Of a DNA stretch of 30,060 nucleotides, positions 8,166-17,634 are shown in pieces (positions within the stretch are counted from its first letter, which is position 1; each line of letters starts with the position of its first letter). Origin of the DNA: Betaproteobacteria bacterium. GTDB taxonomy: Bacteria > Pseudomonadota > Gammaproteobacteria > Burkholderiales > SG8-41. Position numbers and translations under genes: made by a program. The stretch is from contig JANXRI010000218.1 in NCBI GenBank assembly GCA_025353085.1, positions 1-30,060 on the forward strand, in the 5' to 3' direction. The notes beneath the pieces are model-generated. The model had not been told where the DNA came from. It saw only the letters and a list, made by a program, of their open reading frames with translations, and made no database searches.

Positions 8166-8731
8166 CGGTTGCTGATATTTCTCGTTGATTTGCTCTTGCG
8201 CCGGTGCCATGCCTTGACCGTGTAGCAACGCCAGCCGACCCGCACGAGCGGATAACTGATCGCAGCAAGCAGCACGGCGAGCAGCGGCAGCCCGATCAAA
8301 AGTGGCTTGCCGATCGACATCAGCCAGTCGAGCGCAGTCGGCAGCCATTCGCTGAAGCCTTTGCCTTCAAGGTTGAACGCGAGCGCCGGCATCGTCGCAC
8401 TGTGGTCCATCGAAACGATTTGTCCCAGTTTGAACGCGAGATAATAAAGCGGCACGATCGTCAACGGATTGGAGTAAAGCGTGACGATCACCGCGATCGG
8501 CAGATTGACGTGGAACCCGATCGCGAGCAATGCCGCCGCTGTGAACTGCACGGGATTGCTGCCGGGAATCAGGCCTGCAAACATGCCGACCGCGACTCCG
8601 CCTGCGACGGAGCGGCGGTGCAGATGCCACAGGTTGTGCCGGGTCAGCAGCCTGCCGAAACGCGCGACATAACGGTTCTCGCTGATCGTAGCGTGCGAGG
8701 GCAGATATTTTTTTAAAAACTTGCGGGGCAT
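8162..8731 (-). CDS. DUF2062 membrane protein
   Basis: A 189-residue integral membrane protein. A basic N-terminus is followed by the family's SVAGGVAVGMFAGLIPGSNPVQ segment (split here after GMF), then hydrophobic helices at about 62-82, 84-104 and 140-168, and a basic cytoplasmic tail rich in Lys/Arg. No enzymatic motif is seen and the function of the family is not established. It is translationally coupled to the alkA-like gene downstream by a 4-nt overlap. It is divergent from comEC, with an 87-nt intergenic region between the two starts. ATG 8731 lacks an obvious ribosome site. Confidence 0.85.
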   Translation of the reverse strand: MPRKFLKKYLPSHATISENRYVARFGRLLTRHNLWHLHRRSVAGGVAVGMFAGLIPGSNPVQFTAAALLAIGFHVNLPIAVIVTLYSNPLTIVPLYYLAFKLGQIVSMDHSATMPALAFNLEGKGFSEWLPTALDWLMSIGKPLLIGLPLLAVLLAAISYPLVRVGWRCYTVKAWHRRKSKSTRNISNR

Positions 8732-8818
8732 GGGTCGCGGTTATTGTAACCAGATTTGTAGTTCGCTCGCGCTTGTCGCGCGTTATATCCAGTGACATCG
8801 ACAACCGGGGAATCGTTC

Positions 8819-11212
8819 ATGCGCGTGTACGTATTGAGCTTTGCCGCCGGTGTGTGGTGGCTGCAGCAACAGGCGCAATTACCGGTGTCACTCGGTTATT
8901 GGCTCGTAGCGCCCGCTGCGTTCGCGGTGCTCGCGGCGCTATCTTTAACTTCACAGGCATGGCGCGTCGCGCGGCGCATCGCGGCTGCTGCATGCTGTAT
9001 CGCCTGCGGCGCGCTGTGGGCGGCATGGCTCGCGCAAACGCGCGTGGCCGACGAGCTGCCCGCTCAATGGGAAGGCGCAAACATCGAGGTGATCGGCGTC
9101 ATCGCCGCGATGCCGCAACCCTATGAGCGCAGCGTTCGTTTCGAATTCGATGTTGAGCGCGTGCTGACGCCTCACGCCGTGGTACCCGCGCACATTGCGC
9201 TGTCGTGGTGGGGCAATCCAGAGGGCGATGGACAACGCGCGCAGCAGCCCGCACTGCGCGCAGGCGAGCGTTGGCAACTGACGGTTCGATTGCGGCGGCC
9301 GCACGGCGCGCTTAATCCGCACGGATTCGATTACGAGGCCTGGTTACTTGAACGCAACATTCGTGCGACCGGCAATGTGCGTCTAATTCCCGATAACCGC
9401 CGTATTACCGCTTTGGTTCAGCATCCTCAGTATTGGATCGAACGCGTACGCGAGGCGGTGCGAGCGCGCATTCAATCGGCGCTGGCCGACGCGCCGTACT
9501 CGGGCGTTTTGACCGCACTTGCCGTCGGTGATCAGCGGGCGATCAGCCAGGCACAGTGGCAGGTCTTCACGCGCACCGGCGTCAATCACCTGGTCAGCAT
9601 ATCGGGGCTGCATGTAACCATGATTTCGGGGCTTATGTTTTCGCTCGTTTATGGCTTATGGCGCCGCAGCGCGCGTCTCACGTTGCGATTGCCCGCATTG
9701 AAGGCCGCGGCGGTTGCGGGATTGATTACGGCGCTCGCCTATGCATGGCTGTCGGGATTCGCGGTGCCGGCGCAGCGCACCGTATACATGCTGGCCGTGG
9801 TCGCAGTGGCGCTATGGAGCGGGCGCGCGAGTTCGGCGCCGGTCGTGCTGTGTGCGGCGCTCTTCGTGGTGCTGGTCATCGACCCGTGGGCGGTACTCGC
9901 GCCGGGATTCTGGCTATCGTTCGCCGCGGTCGCTGTCATCATGTTTGTCACGACCGGCCGCATCGAACAAGAACACTGGTTTACTGCGTGGGCACGCGTT
10001 CAATGGGCGATCACACTCGGCTTGATTCCGTTGTTGCTCGCGATGTTTCAGCAGATATCCGTGGTGTCGCCGTTCGCTAATGCGATCGCAATCCCGGTCG
10101 TAAGTTTCATCGTCGTGCCGCTGACGTTGATCGGTGTTGTGTTGCCGTTCGACCTTGTGCTGAACCTTGCCCACTTTGCGATGGCGATGTGCGGTGCAAT
10201 GCTCGAGTGGATGAGTGCGCTCCCGCTCGCGGTGTGGCAGCAGCATGCGCCACTGCCGTGGACTGTCGTCGTTGCCGTCATTGCGATTCTGTGGATGTTG
10301 TTGCCGCGGGGCTTTCCCGTGCGCTGGATCGGCATCGCCGGGCTGCTGCCGTTGTTCCTGGTCGAACCGGCAGCGCTGGCTGATGGCAATTTGAAGCTGA
10401 CCGTGCTCGACGTGGGGCAGGGACTCGCGGTCGTCGCGCAAACGCGTAATCATTCTTTGCTCTACGACGCGGGACCCGCTTACGGGCCTCAAATCGACAG
10501 CGGCAATCGCATCATCGTGCCGTTTTTGCGCGCCAGCGGCGTGCGGGTCTTGAGCGGCATGATCGTCACGCATGCCGACAACGATCACAGCGGCGGCGCC
10601 AATTCTGTGCTGCAGGCGATGTCGCCGCGCTGGCTGTTGACTTCGATGGCAGCCGATCATCCTGCCATTGCGCAAGCAGCGTCGGCGACGCGTTGCGAGG
10701 CGGGCGGCAGTTGGCGGTGGGATGGCGTGGATTTTGAGTTGCTGCATCCCGCGCGCGAGAATTATGACCGCGAAAAATTTCGTGGCAACGATCGCAGCTG
10801 CGTTCTTAAAATTACGGCCGCGGGCGTGAGCGTGTTGCTGGCGGCGGACGTAGAGCAAAAATCCGAACGTGAAATGCTGCTGAGCGTACGCGACAAACTG
10901 CGCTCGCAGATTCTGCTGGTGCCGCACCACGGCAGCCGCACCTCATCGTCGGCCGAATTCCTCGCGCAGGTGAACCCCGATATCGCGCTTATCGCCGCCG
11001 GCTTTCGCAATCGCTTCGGCCACCCGAAGGATGATGTGCTCGACCGTTACCGGGCACTGGGTACCCGCATATACCGGACCGATCTTGATGGCGCGTTGCT
11101 GATCGACATGAGCGGCGAGGCCATTAAGGTTCAGCGTTATCGCGCGCTATATCGCCGCTACTGGCACGCCGCGCTCGACAATCCCGATTTAACTGATGAT
11201 GAAGTTGAATGA
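8819..11212 (+). CDS. comEC: DNA internalization competence protein ComEC/Rec2
   Basis: A polytopic inner-membrane channel protein for single-stranded DNA uptake in natural transformation, about 797 residues from ATG 8819 (GGGGA upstream; GTG 8792 would add nine residues). Order: N-terminal membrane segments and DUF4131 region (about 1-190), the Competence domain with ISGLHVTMISGL near residue 265 and many hydrophobic helices (to about 515), then a metallo-beta-lactamase domain (LDVGQGLAVV, the metal-binding HADNDHSGG motif, and VPHHGSRTS). The full domain set and intact metal motif suggest a working protein. It stands alone on the + strand between a divergent and a convergent neighbour, as is usual for comEC. 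Confidence 0.95.
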   Translation: MRVYVLSFAAGVWWLQQQAQLPVSLGYWLVAPAAFAVLAALSLTSQAWRVARRIAAAACCIACGALWAAWLAQTRVADELPAQWEGANIEVIGVIAAMPQPYERSVRFEFDVERVLTPHAVVPAHIALSWWGNPEGDGQRAQQPALRAGERWQLTVRLRRPHGALNPHGFDYEAWLLERNIRATGNVRLIPDNRRITALVQHPQYWIERVREAVRARIQSALADAPYSGVLTALAVGDQRAISQAQWQVFTRTGVNHLVSISGLHVTMISGLMFSLVYGLWRRSARLTLRLPALKAAAVAGLITALAYAWLSGFAVPAQRTVYMLAVVAVALWSGRASSAPVVLCAALFVVLVIDPWAVLAPGFWLSFAAVAVIMFVTTGRIEQEHWFTAWARVQWAITLGLIPLLLAMFQQISVVSPFANAIAIPVVSFIVVPLTLIGVVLPFDLVLNLAHFAMAMCGAMLEWMSALPLAVWQQHAPLPWTVVVAVIAILWMLLPRGFPVRWIGIAGLLPLFLVEPAALADGNLKLTVLDVGQGLAVVAQTRNHSLLYDAGPAYGPQIDSGNRIIVPFLRASGVRVLSGMIVTHADNDHSGGANSVLQAMSPRWLLTSMAADHPAIAQAASATRCEAGGSWRWDGVDFELLHPARENYDREKFRGNDRSCVLKITAAGVSVLLAADVEQKSEREMLLSVRDKLRSQILLVPHHGSRTSSSAEFLAQVNPDIALIAAGFRNRFGHPKDDVLDRYRALGTRIYRTDLDGALLIDMSGEAIKVQRYRALYRRYWHAALDNPDLTDDEVE

Positions 11213-11222
11213 CCCAGTGCGT

Positions 11223-12011
11223 TCACAGAAAATCGATCAGCGCATCGAGTACCGCATCCGGTTGTTCGGCCATCAGCGCATGTCCCGCGCCTTCGAGCAC
11301 GACCATTCGCGCCTGCGGAATACGCTGCATGAGGCCTTGCACCGCGCTTAGCGGCGTCATTTGATCGCGCGATCCGGCGATCATCAGCACCGGACATTTG
11401 ATGTCTAACGCGGCGGCGGTATTGGGTGCATAGTCGTTGCACGCGTTGAAATCCGCATACAGCACGTCGCGCGCCTGACGTTCCATCAGGCGCATATTCA
11501 TGCCGAGCATCCACATGCCGGGTGACGGATTGCCGCCGAGTTGCGCGCGGCTGCCATGTGTCCATGTATTGATCATCTCGAGCGCCGCATGGTCATTGGC
11601 ACGCGCGGCGTCAAGCAGCGGCTGCGCGACCGGCATCGGCGCTGAGCTGCCGAGCAGTGCAAGTTTGTCCACGCGTGCAGGGTTGCGCGCCGCAAATTCA
11701 AGCGCAATCAGCGAGCCCATGCTGTGTCCTGTCACGCTTGCGCGCGCGATTCCGATGGTGTCGAGCAGATGCGCGAGCCACGCGGCAAGCTCTGAAATCG
11801 CGCCGAGCGCCGGCCCTGCCGAGCGGCCATGGCCGGGCAGGTCAGGCACGAGCACATTGTGTCCGTGATAAGCAAAGTACCGGCATTGCAGTGCCCACGT
11901 GCCGTGGTCCTGCTCGCCGCCATGCAAAAACACGATAGCAGGAAGCTTCACATCGAGCGAATGTCCGGCCGTGTAGACGTACGCGCTGCGGCCGAGCACC
12001 GTGACGTTCAT
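11223..12011 (-). CDS. alpha/beta hydrolase
   Basis: A 262-residue alpha/beta hydrolase. The oxyanion region is FLHGGEQDHGTW (about 29-39). The nucleophile elbow is GHSMG with Ser97, the acid is probably Asp216 (IAGSRDQMTP), and the base is His244 (GAGHALM). No signal peptide is visible. It starts 5 nt after the metY stop, so the two are co-transcribed. Homoserine acetyltransferase (MetX) is also an alpha/beta protein but is longer and has different motifs, so a MetX assignment is not supported. The substrate is unknown; an esterase or lactonase is possible. Confidence 0.88.
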   Translation of the reverse strand: MNVTVLGRSAYVYTAGHSLDVKLPAIVFLHGGEQDHGTWALQCRYFAYHGHNVLVPDLPGHGRSAGPALGAISELAAWLAHLLDTIGIARASVTGHSMGSLIALEFAARNPARVDKLALLGSSAPMPVAQPLLDAARANDHAALEMINTWTHGSRAQLGGNPSPGMWMLGMNMRLMERQARDVLYADFNACNDYAPNTAAALDIKCPVLMIAGSRDQMTPLSAVQGLMQRIPQARMVVLEGAGHALMAEQPDAVLDALIDFL

Positions 12012-12016
12012 ATCAG

Positions 12017-13312
12017 TCAGGTCTTTTGCGAAGCGTACAGCGCGCGGCCAAGATCTTCGATGAGATCGTTGACATCTTCGAGGCCGACCGATAAACGGAT
12101 CGCGCCCTCGCCGATGCCGGCCGCGCGCAACGCTGCCTCATCCATCCGGAAGTGGGTGGTGCTCGCGGGATGTATCACCAGCGATTTGGCGTCACCGACG
12201 TTGGCGAGGTGTGAAAAAATTCGCAAGGCATCGATGAAGCGGCGACCTGCGACGCGGCCGCCTTTCACGCTGAACGTGAAAATCGCGCCGCAGCCTTTGG
12301 GCAGAAGTTCTTTCGCGAGCGCATGATCGGGATGATTGGGCAGCTCCGGATAAACGACCGAGTCGACCGCCGCGTGCGTATTCAGGAAGGCGATGATCCG
12401 GCGCGTGTTCTCGACGTGGCGCTGCATGCGCAGCGGCAGCGTTTCGATGCCCTGCAGAATATTGAATGCATTCATCGGGCTCATGCAGGCGCCGAAATCG
12501 CGCAAGCCTTCACGCCGCGCGCGCAGCAGGAAAGCCGCCACTGTTGATTCTTCATCGAACACCATGTTGTGGAAACCCGCGTAAGGCTCCGACAGCAGCG
12601 CGAATTTTCCCGATGCTTCCCAGTCGAATCGGCCGCTGTCCACCAGCACGCCACCGATTGCGATGCCATGGCCGCCCAGAAATTTAGTCGCGGAGTGGTA
12701 CAGCAAATCGGCGCCGAGCGCGAACGGTTGCATCAAATACGGCGTGGTGAACGTCGCATCGACCAGCAGCGGCAGGCGCGCGGCGTGCGCAACTTCAGCG
12801 ACGCGCGGCACATCGAGCACGTCGAGTCCTGGATTGCCGAGTGTCTCGCCGAATACAAGCCGCGTGTTCGGCTGAATCGCAGCGCGGAACGCGTCGACAT
12901 CTCGCGCATTGACGAAAGTCGTCGTGATACCAAAGCGCGGCAGCGTGTAATGCAGCAGGTTGTGTGACCCGCCGTAAAGCGCGCTCGAAGCGACGATGTG
13001 CGAGCCGGCACCCATCAAGGTGACGATTGCAAGGTGCAGGGCGGCCTGGCCGCTCGCGGTCGCGATCGCGCCGATGCCGCCTTCGAGCGCCGCGATGCGC
13101 TCTTCCAGGACTGCGCAGGTCGGATTGGATATGCGCGAATAAACATGGCCCGCGCGTTCCATGTTGAACAACGCGGCGGCGTGATCGCTGTCTTTAAAAA
13201 CGAAACTGGTGGTTTGATAGATCGGCGTTGCGCGCGCGCCGTACAGCGGATCGGGTTGCTGGCCCGCGTGCAGGCTCAGCGTATCGAAGCCGAGTGATTT
13301 TGGTACGGCCAT
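12017..13312 (-). CDS. metY: O-acetylhomoserine sulfhydrylase (aminocarboxypropyltransferase)
   Basis: A 431-residue PLP enzyme of the Cys/Met metabolism family. It makes homocysteine (or methionine) from O-acetylhomoserine and sulfide (or methanethiol). Seen: the N-terminal FDTLSLHAGQQPDP typical of MetY, the YSRISNPT loop, the phosphate-binding TASGQAA stretch, the PLP aspartate in LLVDATFTTP, and Lys210 in SATKFLGGHG as the PLP Schiff base. Length and N-terminus favour MetY over cystathionine gamma-synthase (~385 aa). ATG 13312 is chosen over a longer frame because GGGAGG lies just upstream. It is the first gene of a two-gene unit with the hydrolase. Confidence 0.93.
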   Translation of the reverse strand: MAVPKSLGFDTLSLHAGQQPDPLYGARATPIYQTTSFVFKDSDHAAALFNMERAGHVYSRISNPTCAVLEERIAALEGGIGAIATASGQAALHLAIVTLMGAGSHIVASSALYGGSHNLLHYTLPRFGITTTFVNARDVDAFRAAIQPNTRLVFGETLGNPGLDVLDVPRVAEVAHAARLPLLVDATFTTPYLMQPFALGADLLYHSATKFLGGHGIAIGGVLVDSGRFDWEASGKFALLSEPYAGFHNMVFDEESTVAAFLLRARREGLRDFGACMSPMNAFNILQGIETLPLRMQRHVENTRRIIAFLNTHAAVDSVVYPELPNHPDHALAKELLPKGCGAIFTFSVKGGRVAGRRFIDALRIFSHLANVGDAKSLVIHPASTTHFRMDEAALRAAGIGEGAIRLSVGLEDVNDLIEDLGRALYASQKT

Positions 13313-13375
13313 GGCACCTCCCTTGGAGGCCCATTGTAACAACCGCCGTTGCGGCTGGCGGGTGCGCGGACCGGC

Positions 13376-13768
13376 TTAGAATTTCTTATGCAACATAAGC
13401 CCGGGAGCGCGATTGAGCTGTTGCAGGCCGAGCACGCCGCCGGGGCTTAGCTCGATGATGCGCGAAGAATTCATATTGAGGCCGACGCCCACACCCCATT
13501 CATTTTTCTCGTCGAGCGGCATCACGAGGCTTTTTGCTTCACGGTTGTAATTGAGGCCGAACGGCAGACCCGTGTCTGCGATGGTGCTGGATGTGCCTGG
13601 TTTGAGGCCCAGATGGCTCGGCGCAAAGCGTGACCGCAAGGTGTCGGCGTCGAGCTGGATAGGAGGATGCAGATCAGCGGGCGGAGTAACGATTTTTTGC
13701 GCGCCGGCAGGCGCCGCCAGAATGCAGGCGACAGTTGCAACGGTGGCGATCGTACGGGATCGATACAC
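13376..13768 (-). CDS. small secreted protein of unknown function
   Basis: A protein of about 130 residues that I do not recognise. The N-terminus is a clear Sec signal peptide (SRTIATVATVACILAAPAGA), probably cleaved before QKIVTPP. The mature part is about 107 residues, with a proline-rich start and an aromatic C-terminal Phe (HKKF). The end has alternating polar and hydrophobic stretches (WGVGVGLNMN, RIIELSPGG), which could be beta strands at the outer membrane. Two GTG starts are possible, 13774 and 13768; the AAAAGGGG run touches the first and has proper spacing for the second, so 13768 is preferred. It is monocistronic between metY and tag. Confidence 0.65.
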   Translation of the reverse strand: MYRSRTIATVATVACILAAPAGAQKIVTPPADLHPPIQLDADTLRSRFAPSHLGLKPGTSSTIADTGLPFGLNYNREAKSLVMPLDEKNEWGVGVGLNMNSSRIIELSPGGVLGLQQLNRAPGLMLHKKF

Positions 13769-13892
13769 GCGCACCCCCTTTTACACTTACGTCTTTCTCA
13801 CGGGCCGGATCGGTAGAGCGGTCCAGCGGGCAGCCTGCATTATCGTCCCGAAACCGGGATTTCTTCAACAGCGATTTTGATCGGCCTGATCG

Positions 13893-14447
13893 CTACGCAT
13901 GACGGTCGCAAGTGACGAGATGATCGTTGACCATTCCGGTCGCCTGCATGAACGCATAGCAAATCGTGCTACCAACGAAGCGGAAACCTCTTGTTTTCAA
14001 ATCTTTACTAATGCAGTCTGATAGCGGTGTCGAAGCCGGAACCCGCGGCTGAGCGCGCCAGCGATTGCGTATCGGTGACCCGTCTACGAAGTTCCAGAGG
14101 TAGCGGTCAAAAGAGCCAAAATGCTGTTGCAACGCAATAAACGCTTCGGCATTGCTGACGGTCGATTCGATTTTCAAGCGGTTGCGAACGATGCCGGGAT
14201 TCAACATGAGCGCGGTAACTTTACGGCGGTTGAAGCGGGCGACTTTACGCGCGTCGAAGTCGGCGAACGCGGCGCGATAATTCGCGCGTTTGTTGAGTAT
14301 GGTGCTCCATGACAGTCCGGCTTGCGCGCCTTCGAGCGTCAACAATTCAAACAGCGTCCGGTCATCGTGCGCGGGCACGCCCCATTCGGTGTCGTGATAT
14401 TTGGCCATCAGCGGCGTTGAGTCGGCCCATGCGCAACGTTTAATCAT
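13893..14447 (-). CDS. tag: DNA-3-methyladenine glycosylase I
   Basis: A 184-residue Tag glycosylase that excises 3-methyladenine. The four zinc ligands of E. coli Tag (Cys4, His17, His175, Cys179) are matched by Cys5, His18, His176 and Cys180. The EWGVPAHDD and LEGAQAGLSWSTIL segments form the base-binding region, and RFVGSTICYAFMQATGMVNDH (split here after MQAT) is the C-terminal signature. It is full length. It lies alone between the small secreted protein and the divergent relA gene. The window thus carries both types of alkylation-repair glycosylase. Confidence 0.95.
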   Translation of the reverse strand: MIKRCAWADSTPLMAKYHDTEWGVPAHDDRTLFELLTLEGAQAGLSWSTILNKRANYRAAFADFDARKVARFNRRKVTALMLNPGIVRNRLKIESTVSNAEAFIALQQHFGSFDRYLWNFVDGSPIRNRWRAQPRVPASTPLSDCISKDLKTRGFRFVGSTICYAFMQATGMVNDHLVTCDRHA

Positions 14448-14611
14448 AGCCGCCGATTATCGCAGGTGTTGAACTCGCGTAAAATTGTCTCGACGAAGCT
14501 ATGCCGCCCCGTAAGTCACCCGCATGGTGGTTCGTAATGAGATGACGTTCATGCTAGGCGGCTATTGGCTGTTTAACGAATAGTTCAATCTTGAAAAATA
14601 GCGACCAACGC

Positions 14612-16789
14612 ATGGCCCGAACTTCTCACTTGACGCTCGTATCCGCTCCTGACAGCGGCTTCGGTGCGACGTGGCTCGCCACACTCCAGGCCGATTACAC
14701 AGCGGCGGACATCGAACTACTGACAAGCGTTCTCGCATGGCTCAATCCGCGGCTGCACGAGCAGACCGGTAAGGGCGGTGAATCCGCGAGCGAACACGCG
14801 CTTAACGTTGCCGCTATTCTGTGTGAACTCAAAGTCGACGCGGAGTGCCTCGCCGCGAGCCTGCTCGTCCCGGCTGCCTCGACGCATGACGCGCTCGTCG
14901 AGATCAGAGATCGCTTTGGCGCCCGCGCAGCGGCGCTTGCCGATGGTGTCGCCCGTATGGCAATGATCGAGAGCATGGACGGAGACGCGGCGCGCGCCGA
15001 AGGGCCGGCACAACTCGAAGGCCTGCGCAAGATGATGCTCGCGATGGCGCAGGACGTGCGAGTGGTGCTGATCAAGCTCGCCGATCACCTGCAATCCATG
15101 CGCTATGTGGTGAAATGCGACGACGTGCAATTGCGCCACGAGTTGGCGCGGCTCACGCAAGACATTTTTGCGCCGCTCGCAAACCGGCTCGGCGCGTGGC
15201 AGCTCAAGTGGGAACTCGAAGATCTCGCGCTGCGAATACTCGAACCGGATACCTATAAACGCATTGCCGGTTTGCTCGACGAGAAGCGCAGCGACCGCGA
15301 GCGCTATATCGGAGCGGCGACCGCACGGCTTAGTGAAGAATTGGCGCGTATGAACATCAAGGCTGAAATCAGCGGCCGGCCCAAGCATATCTACAGCATT
15401 TATAACAAAATGCGCCACAAGGCCGTCGCATTCGATGCGATGTATGACGTGCGGGCGCTGCGGGTGCTGGTCGAGAGCATCAGCGATTGCTACGCGGCGC
15501 TCGACATCGTCCATCGCTTATGGCCGCCGCTGCCCGGGGAATTCGATGATTACATCGCGAAGCCCAAGGGTAACGAGTACCAGTCGCTGCACACCGCCGT
15601 CATGGGAGACGAAGACAAGCCGCTCGAAATTCAGATTCGCACATTCGAAATGCATCAGCACGCGGAGTTTGGTGTAGCGGCGCATTGGCGCTACAAGGAA
15701 GGCTCGCGCCGCGATGCCGGTTACGACGAGAAAATCGCGTGGTTGCGCCAGGTGGTGGAATGGAAAGATGAAGTCGCCGATGCATCCGATGTTGCAGCGA
15801 GATTTCCGCGCGATCTATTTGCCGATACGATTTATGTGCTCACCCCGCAGGGACGGGTCATCGATCTGCCGCGCGATGCAACGCCGATCGACTTTGCCTA
15901 TCACGTGCATACCGACCTGGGACACCGCTGCCGCGGTGCGCGTGTCAACGGTGCTATGGTGCCGCTCGATACGCCGCTTTTAAACGGTCAGCAGGTCGAA
16001 GTCATCGTGGCTAAGCAGGGCGGTCCGAGCCGCGACTGGCTGAATCCTGCGCTCGGTTATCTGAAAAGCGCGGGCGCGCGCGGCAAAGTCAGGCAATGGT
16101 TCAACCGGCTAAATCACGAAGGGTCGGTGGCCGAAGGGCGTGAGATCGTCGAAAAGGAATTGCAGCGCCAGGGCATGACAGGCGTGAACCTCGACAAGCT
16201 CGCGCAGAGTTTCGGCTTTGCCAGGCTCGCTGATTTTTTCGCCGAAGCAGGGCGGGGTGAAATCAGCGCGCGCCAATTGCAAACCGCATTGCGCATCGAC
16301 AATGCGCCGGTTGCGCCTCTTGAAGAGCAGCCGTTAGTCAGAAAGCCGCGCGCGCAGCCGGGCGGCATTTTGATCGTCGGTGTCGACAAGTTACTGACGG
16401 TTCCCGCCGGATGCTGCAAACCGGCGCCGCCTGACGCAATCATCGGCTTTGTGTCGCGCGGACGCGGCGTGACCATCCATCGGCGCGGCTGCGACAACGT
16501 CAAACGACTCACGCCCGAGCGCCTGATCGCCGCAGACTGGGGCGTGTCGGCAGATTCGACGTTTCCGGTCGACGTCGAAATCGAGGCCGCCGATCGCACC
16601 GGATTGTTGCGCGATATCACCGAGATATTTTCGCGCGAACGGGTGAATGTCACCGCGACCAACACGGTGAGCCGTGACACATCGGCCTACATGCGTTTGA
16701 CGGTCGAGATCGCCAACATCGCCGACTTAAACCGGGTACTTGCGTTGGTGAAAAACGTCGCTGGCGTTACGCGCGCGGCGCGGGCTTAG
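14612..16789 (+). CDS. relA: RelA-type (p)ppGpp synthetase
   Basis: About 725 residues from ATG 14612 (TTG 14591 would add seven; neither has a good ribosome site). Domain order: N-terminal pseudo-hydrolase domain, synthetase domain (GRPKHIYSIYNKM onward), TGS domain (DTIYVLTPQGRVIDLP), helical/zinc-finger region with GCCKPAPPD, and a C-terminal ACT domain (RTGLLRDITEIF). The HD hydrolase motif is lost (SLLVPAAS where SpoT-like proteins have a His-Asp pair), and the synthetase has the RelA-type acidic EFDD motif (Glu310) rather than the RxKD of bifunctional enzymes. So it should be a synthetase-only, ribosome-activated stringent-response factor. Its stop overlaps the convergent hydratase stop by 4 nt. 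Confidence 0.95.
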   Translation: MARTSHLTLVSAPDSGFGATWLATLQADYTAADIELLTSVLAWLNPRLHEQTGKGGESASEHALNVAAILCELKVDAECLAASLLVPAASTHDALVEIRDRFGARAAALADGVARMAMIESMDGDAARAEGPAQLEGLRKMMLAMAQDVRVVLIKLADHLQSMRYVVKCDDVQLRHELARLTQDIFAPLANRLGAWQLKWELEDLALRILEPDTYKRIAGLLDEKRSDRERYIGAATARLSEELARMNIKAEISGRPKHIYSIYNKMRHKAVAFDAMYDVRALRVLVESISDCYAALDIVHRLWPPLPGEFDDYIAKPKGNEYQSLHTAVMGDEDKPLEIQIRTFEMHQHAEFGVAAHWRYKEGSRRDAGYDEKIAWLRQVVEWKDEVADASDVAARFPRDLFADTIYVLTPQGRVIDLPRDATPIDFAYHVHTDLGHRCRGARVNGAMVPLDTPLLNGQQVEVIVAKQGGPSRDWLNPALGYLKSAGARGKVRQWFNRLNHEGSVAEGREIVEKELQRQGMTGVNLDKLAQSFGFARLADFFAEAGRGEISARQLQTALRIDNAPVAPLEEQPLVRKPRAQPGGILIVGVDKLLTVPAGCCKPAPPDAIIGFVSRGRGVTIHRRGCDNVKRLTPERLIAADWGVSADSTFPVDVEIEAADRTGLLRDITEIFSRERVNVTATNTVSRDTSAYMRLTVEIANIADLNRVLALVKNVAGVTRAARA

Positions 16790-17610
16790 TCGATAAAGCT
16801 GATTGTCAACGGCGCCACCGGCAGACCGGTAATTGCGGAAGTCCAGGTTTCGCCTCGGGCGATCGGCAGCGCAGCCGTCAGAGTACCTGTCGTGATGATT
16901 TCACCGGCGGCGAGCGGATCGAACTTCGCCTGCGTCGCGAGTATGTCGGCAAGAAACGCCAGCGCCAACGCCGGATGATTAAGGGCGTTGCTGCCGACGC
17001 CGCGCGCGCGAACTTCATCATTGCATGACAATGCAACTTCGCAGTCGCGGATTTGCGCCGCCAGGCGACCAAGTGACGCAGGATTCACGACATATGGATC
17101 GCCGATAACGAGGCGCCAGTGAAACGACTGGTCGGTGGCGGAATCGGCGGATTTAAAGCGCCAGTTTGAAAAGTGGCAATCGACGATTTCAAAACTGGGC
17201 GCCAGCCATTCGATCGATTGCAGGATGGTCGCAGTATCCTGGCAGCCGGTTGGCACCGGCGCGCGCAGCTTGAATGCAATCTCGGGCTCCAGTCTTGGAG
17301 CGGCGCTGCGGTGAAGCGAAAGCGTGGCGGTATTATTTTTAGCATACACGAGCGTAGTGTCGTACACATGCGCCCAGATTGGCGACGTTGCACCGTACTC
17401 CGCCCAGATATTGCGGTTGGTAAAACCGATTTTTCGGCCGACCGCTCGCTCACCGCGCGCACATCGAAGCTGCACAATTTCCGCTGCGATGTCATACGCC
17501 GTATCCCAATCGAACTGCGGATGATTGTCGCTCGGCGGAGCGATTAATGCGCCGCGGTCATACGCATCGAGTAATTCGACAGCGGTTGTTCGTATTGTGG
17601 CTGGATCCAT
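16786..17610 (-). CDS. 2-keto-4-pentenoate hydratase-like (FAH-fold) protein
   Basis: A 274-residue protein of the MhpD/fumarylacetoacetate-hydrolase superfamily, which hydrates 2-hydroxypenta-2,4-dienoate-type acids or acts on related 2-oxo acids. The metal-binding acidic residues are visible: LEPEIAF (two Glu) and FEIVDCHF (third Glu). GRKIGFTNRNIW, GSNALNHPALALAFLA and GEIITTGTLT are further family stretches. ATG 17610 follows GGGAGGA at good spacing; the frame is open further upstream but without support. No ring-cleavage or aldolase partner is nearby, so the pathway is unknown. Confidence 0.87.
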   Translation of the reverse strand: MDPATIRTTAVELLDAYDRGALIAPPSDNHPQFDWDTAYDIAAEIVQLRCARGERAVGRKIGFTNRNIWAEYGATSPIWAHVYDTTLVYAKNNTATLSLHRSAAPRLEPEIAFKLRAPVPTGCQDTATILQSIEWLAPSFEIVDCHFSNWRFKSADSATDQSFHWRLVIGDPYVVNPASLGRLAAQIRDCEVALSCNDEVRARGVGSNALNHPALALAFLADILATQAKFDPLAAGEIITTGTLTAALPIARGETWTSAITGLPVAPLTISFID

Positions 17611-17634
17611 GGTAATCCTCCCGGGTCGGCGCAT

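Noticed and set aside
11223..12011. The alpha/beta hydrolase as homoserine O-acetyltransferase (MetX)
   Set aside because: It is too short and has the general hydrolase GHSMG pattern; being next to metY is not enough.
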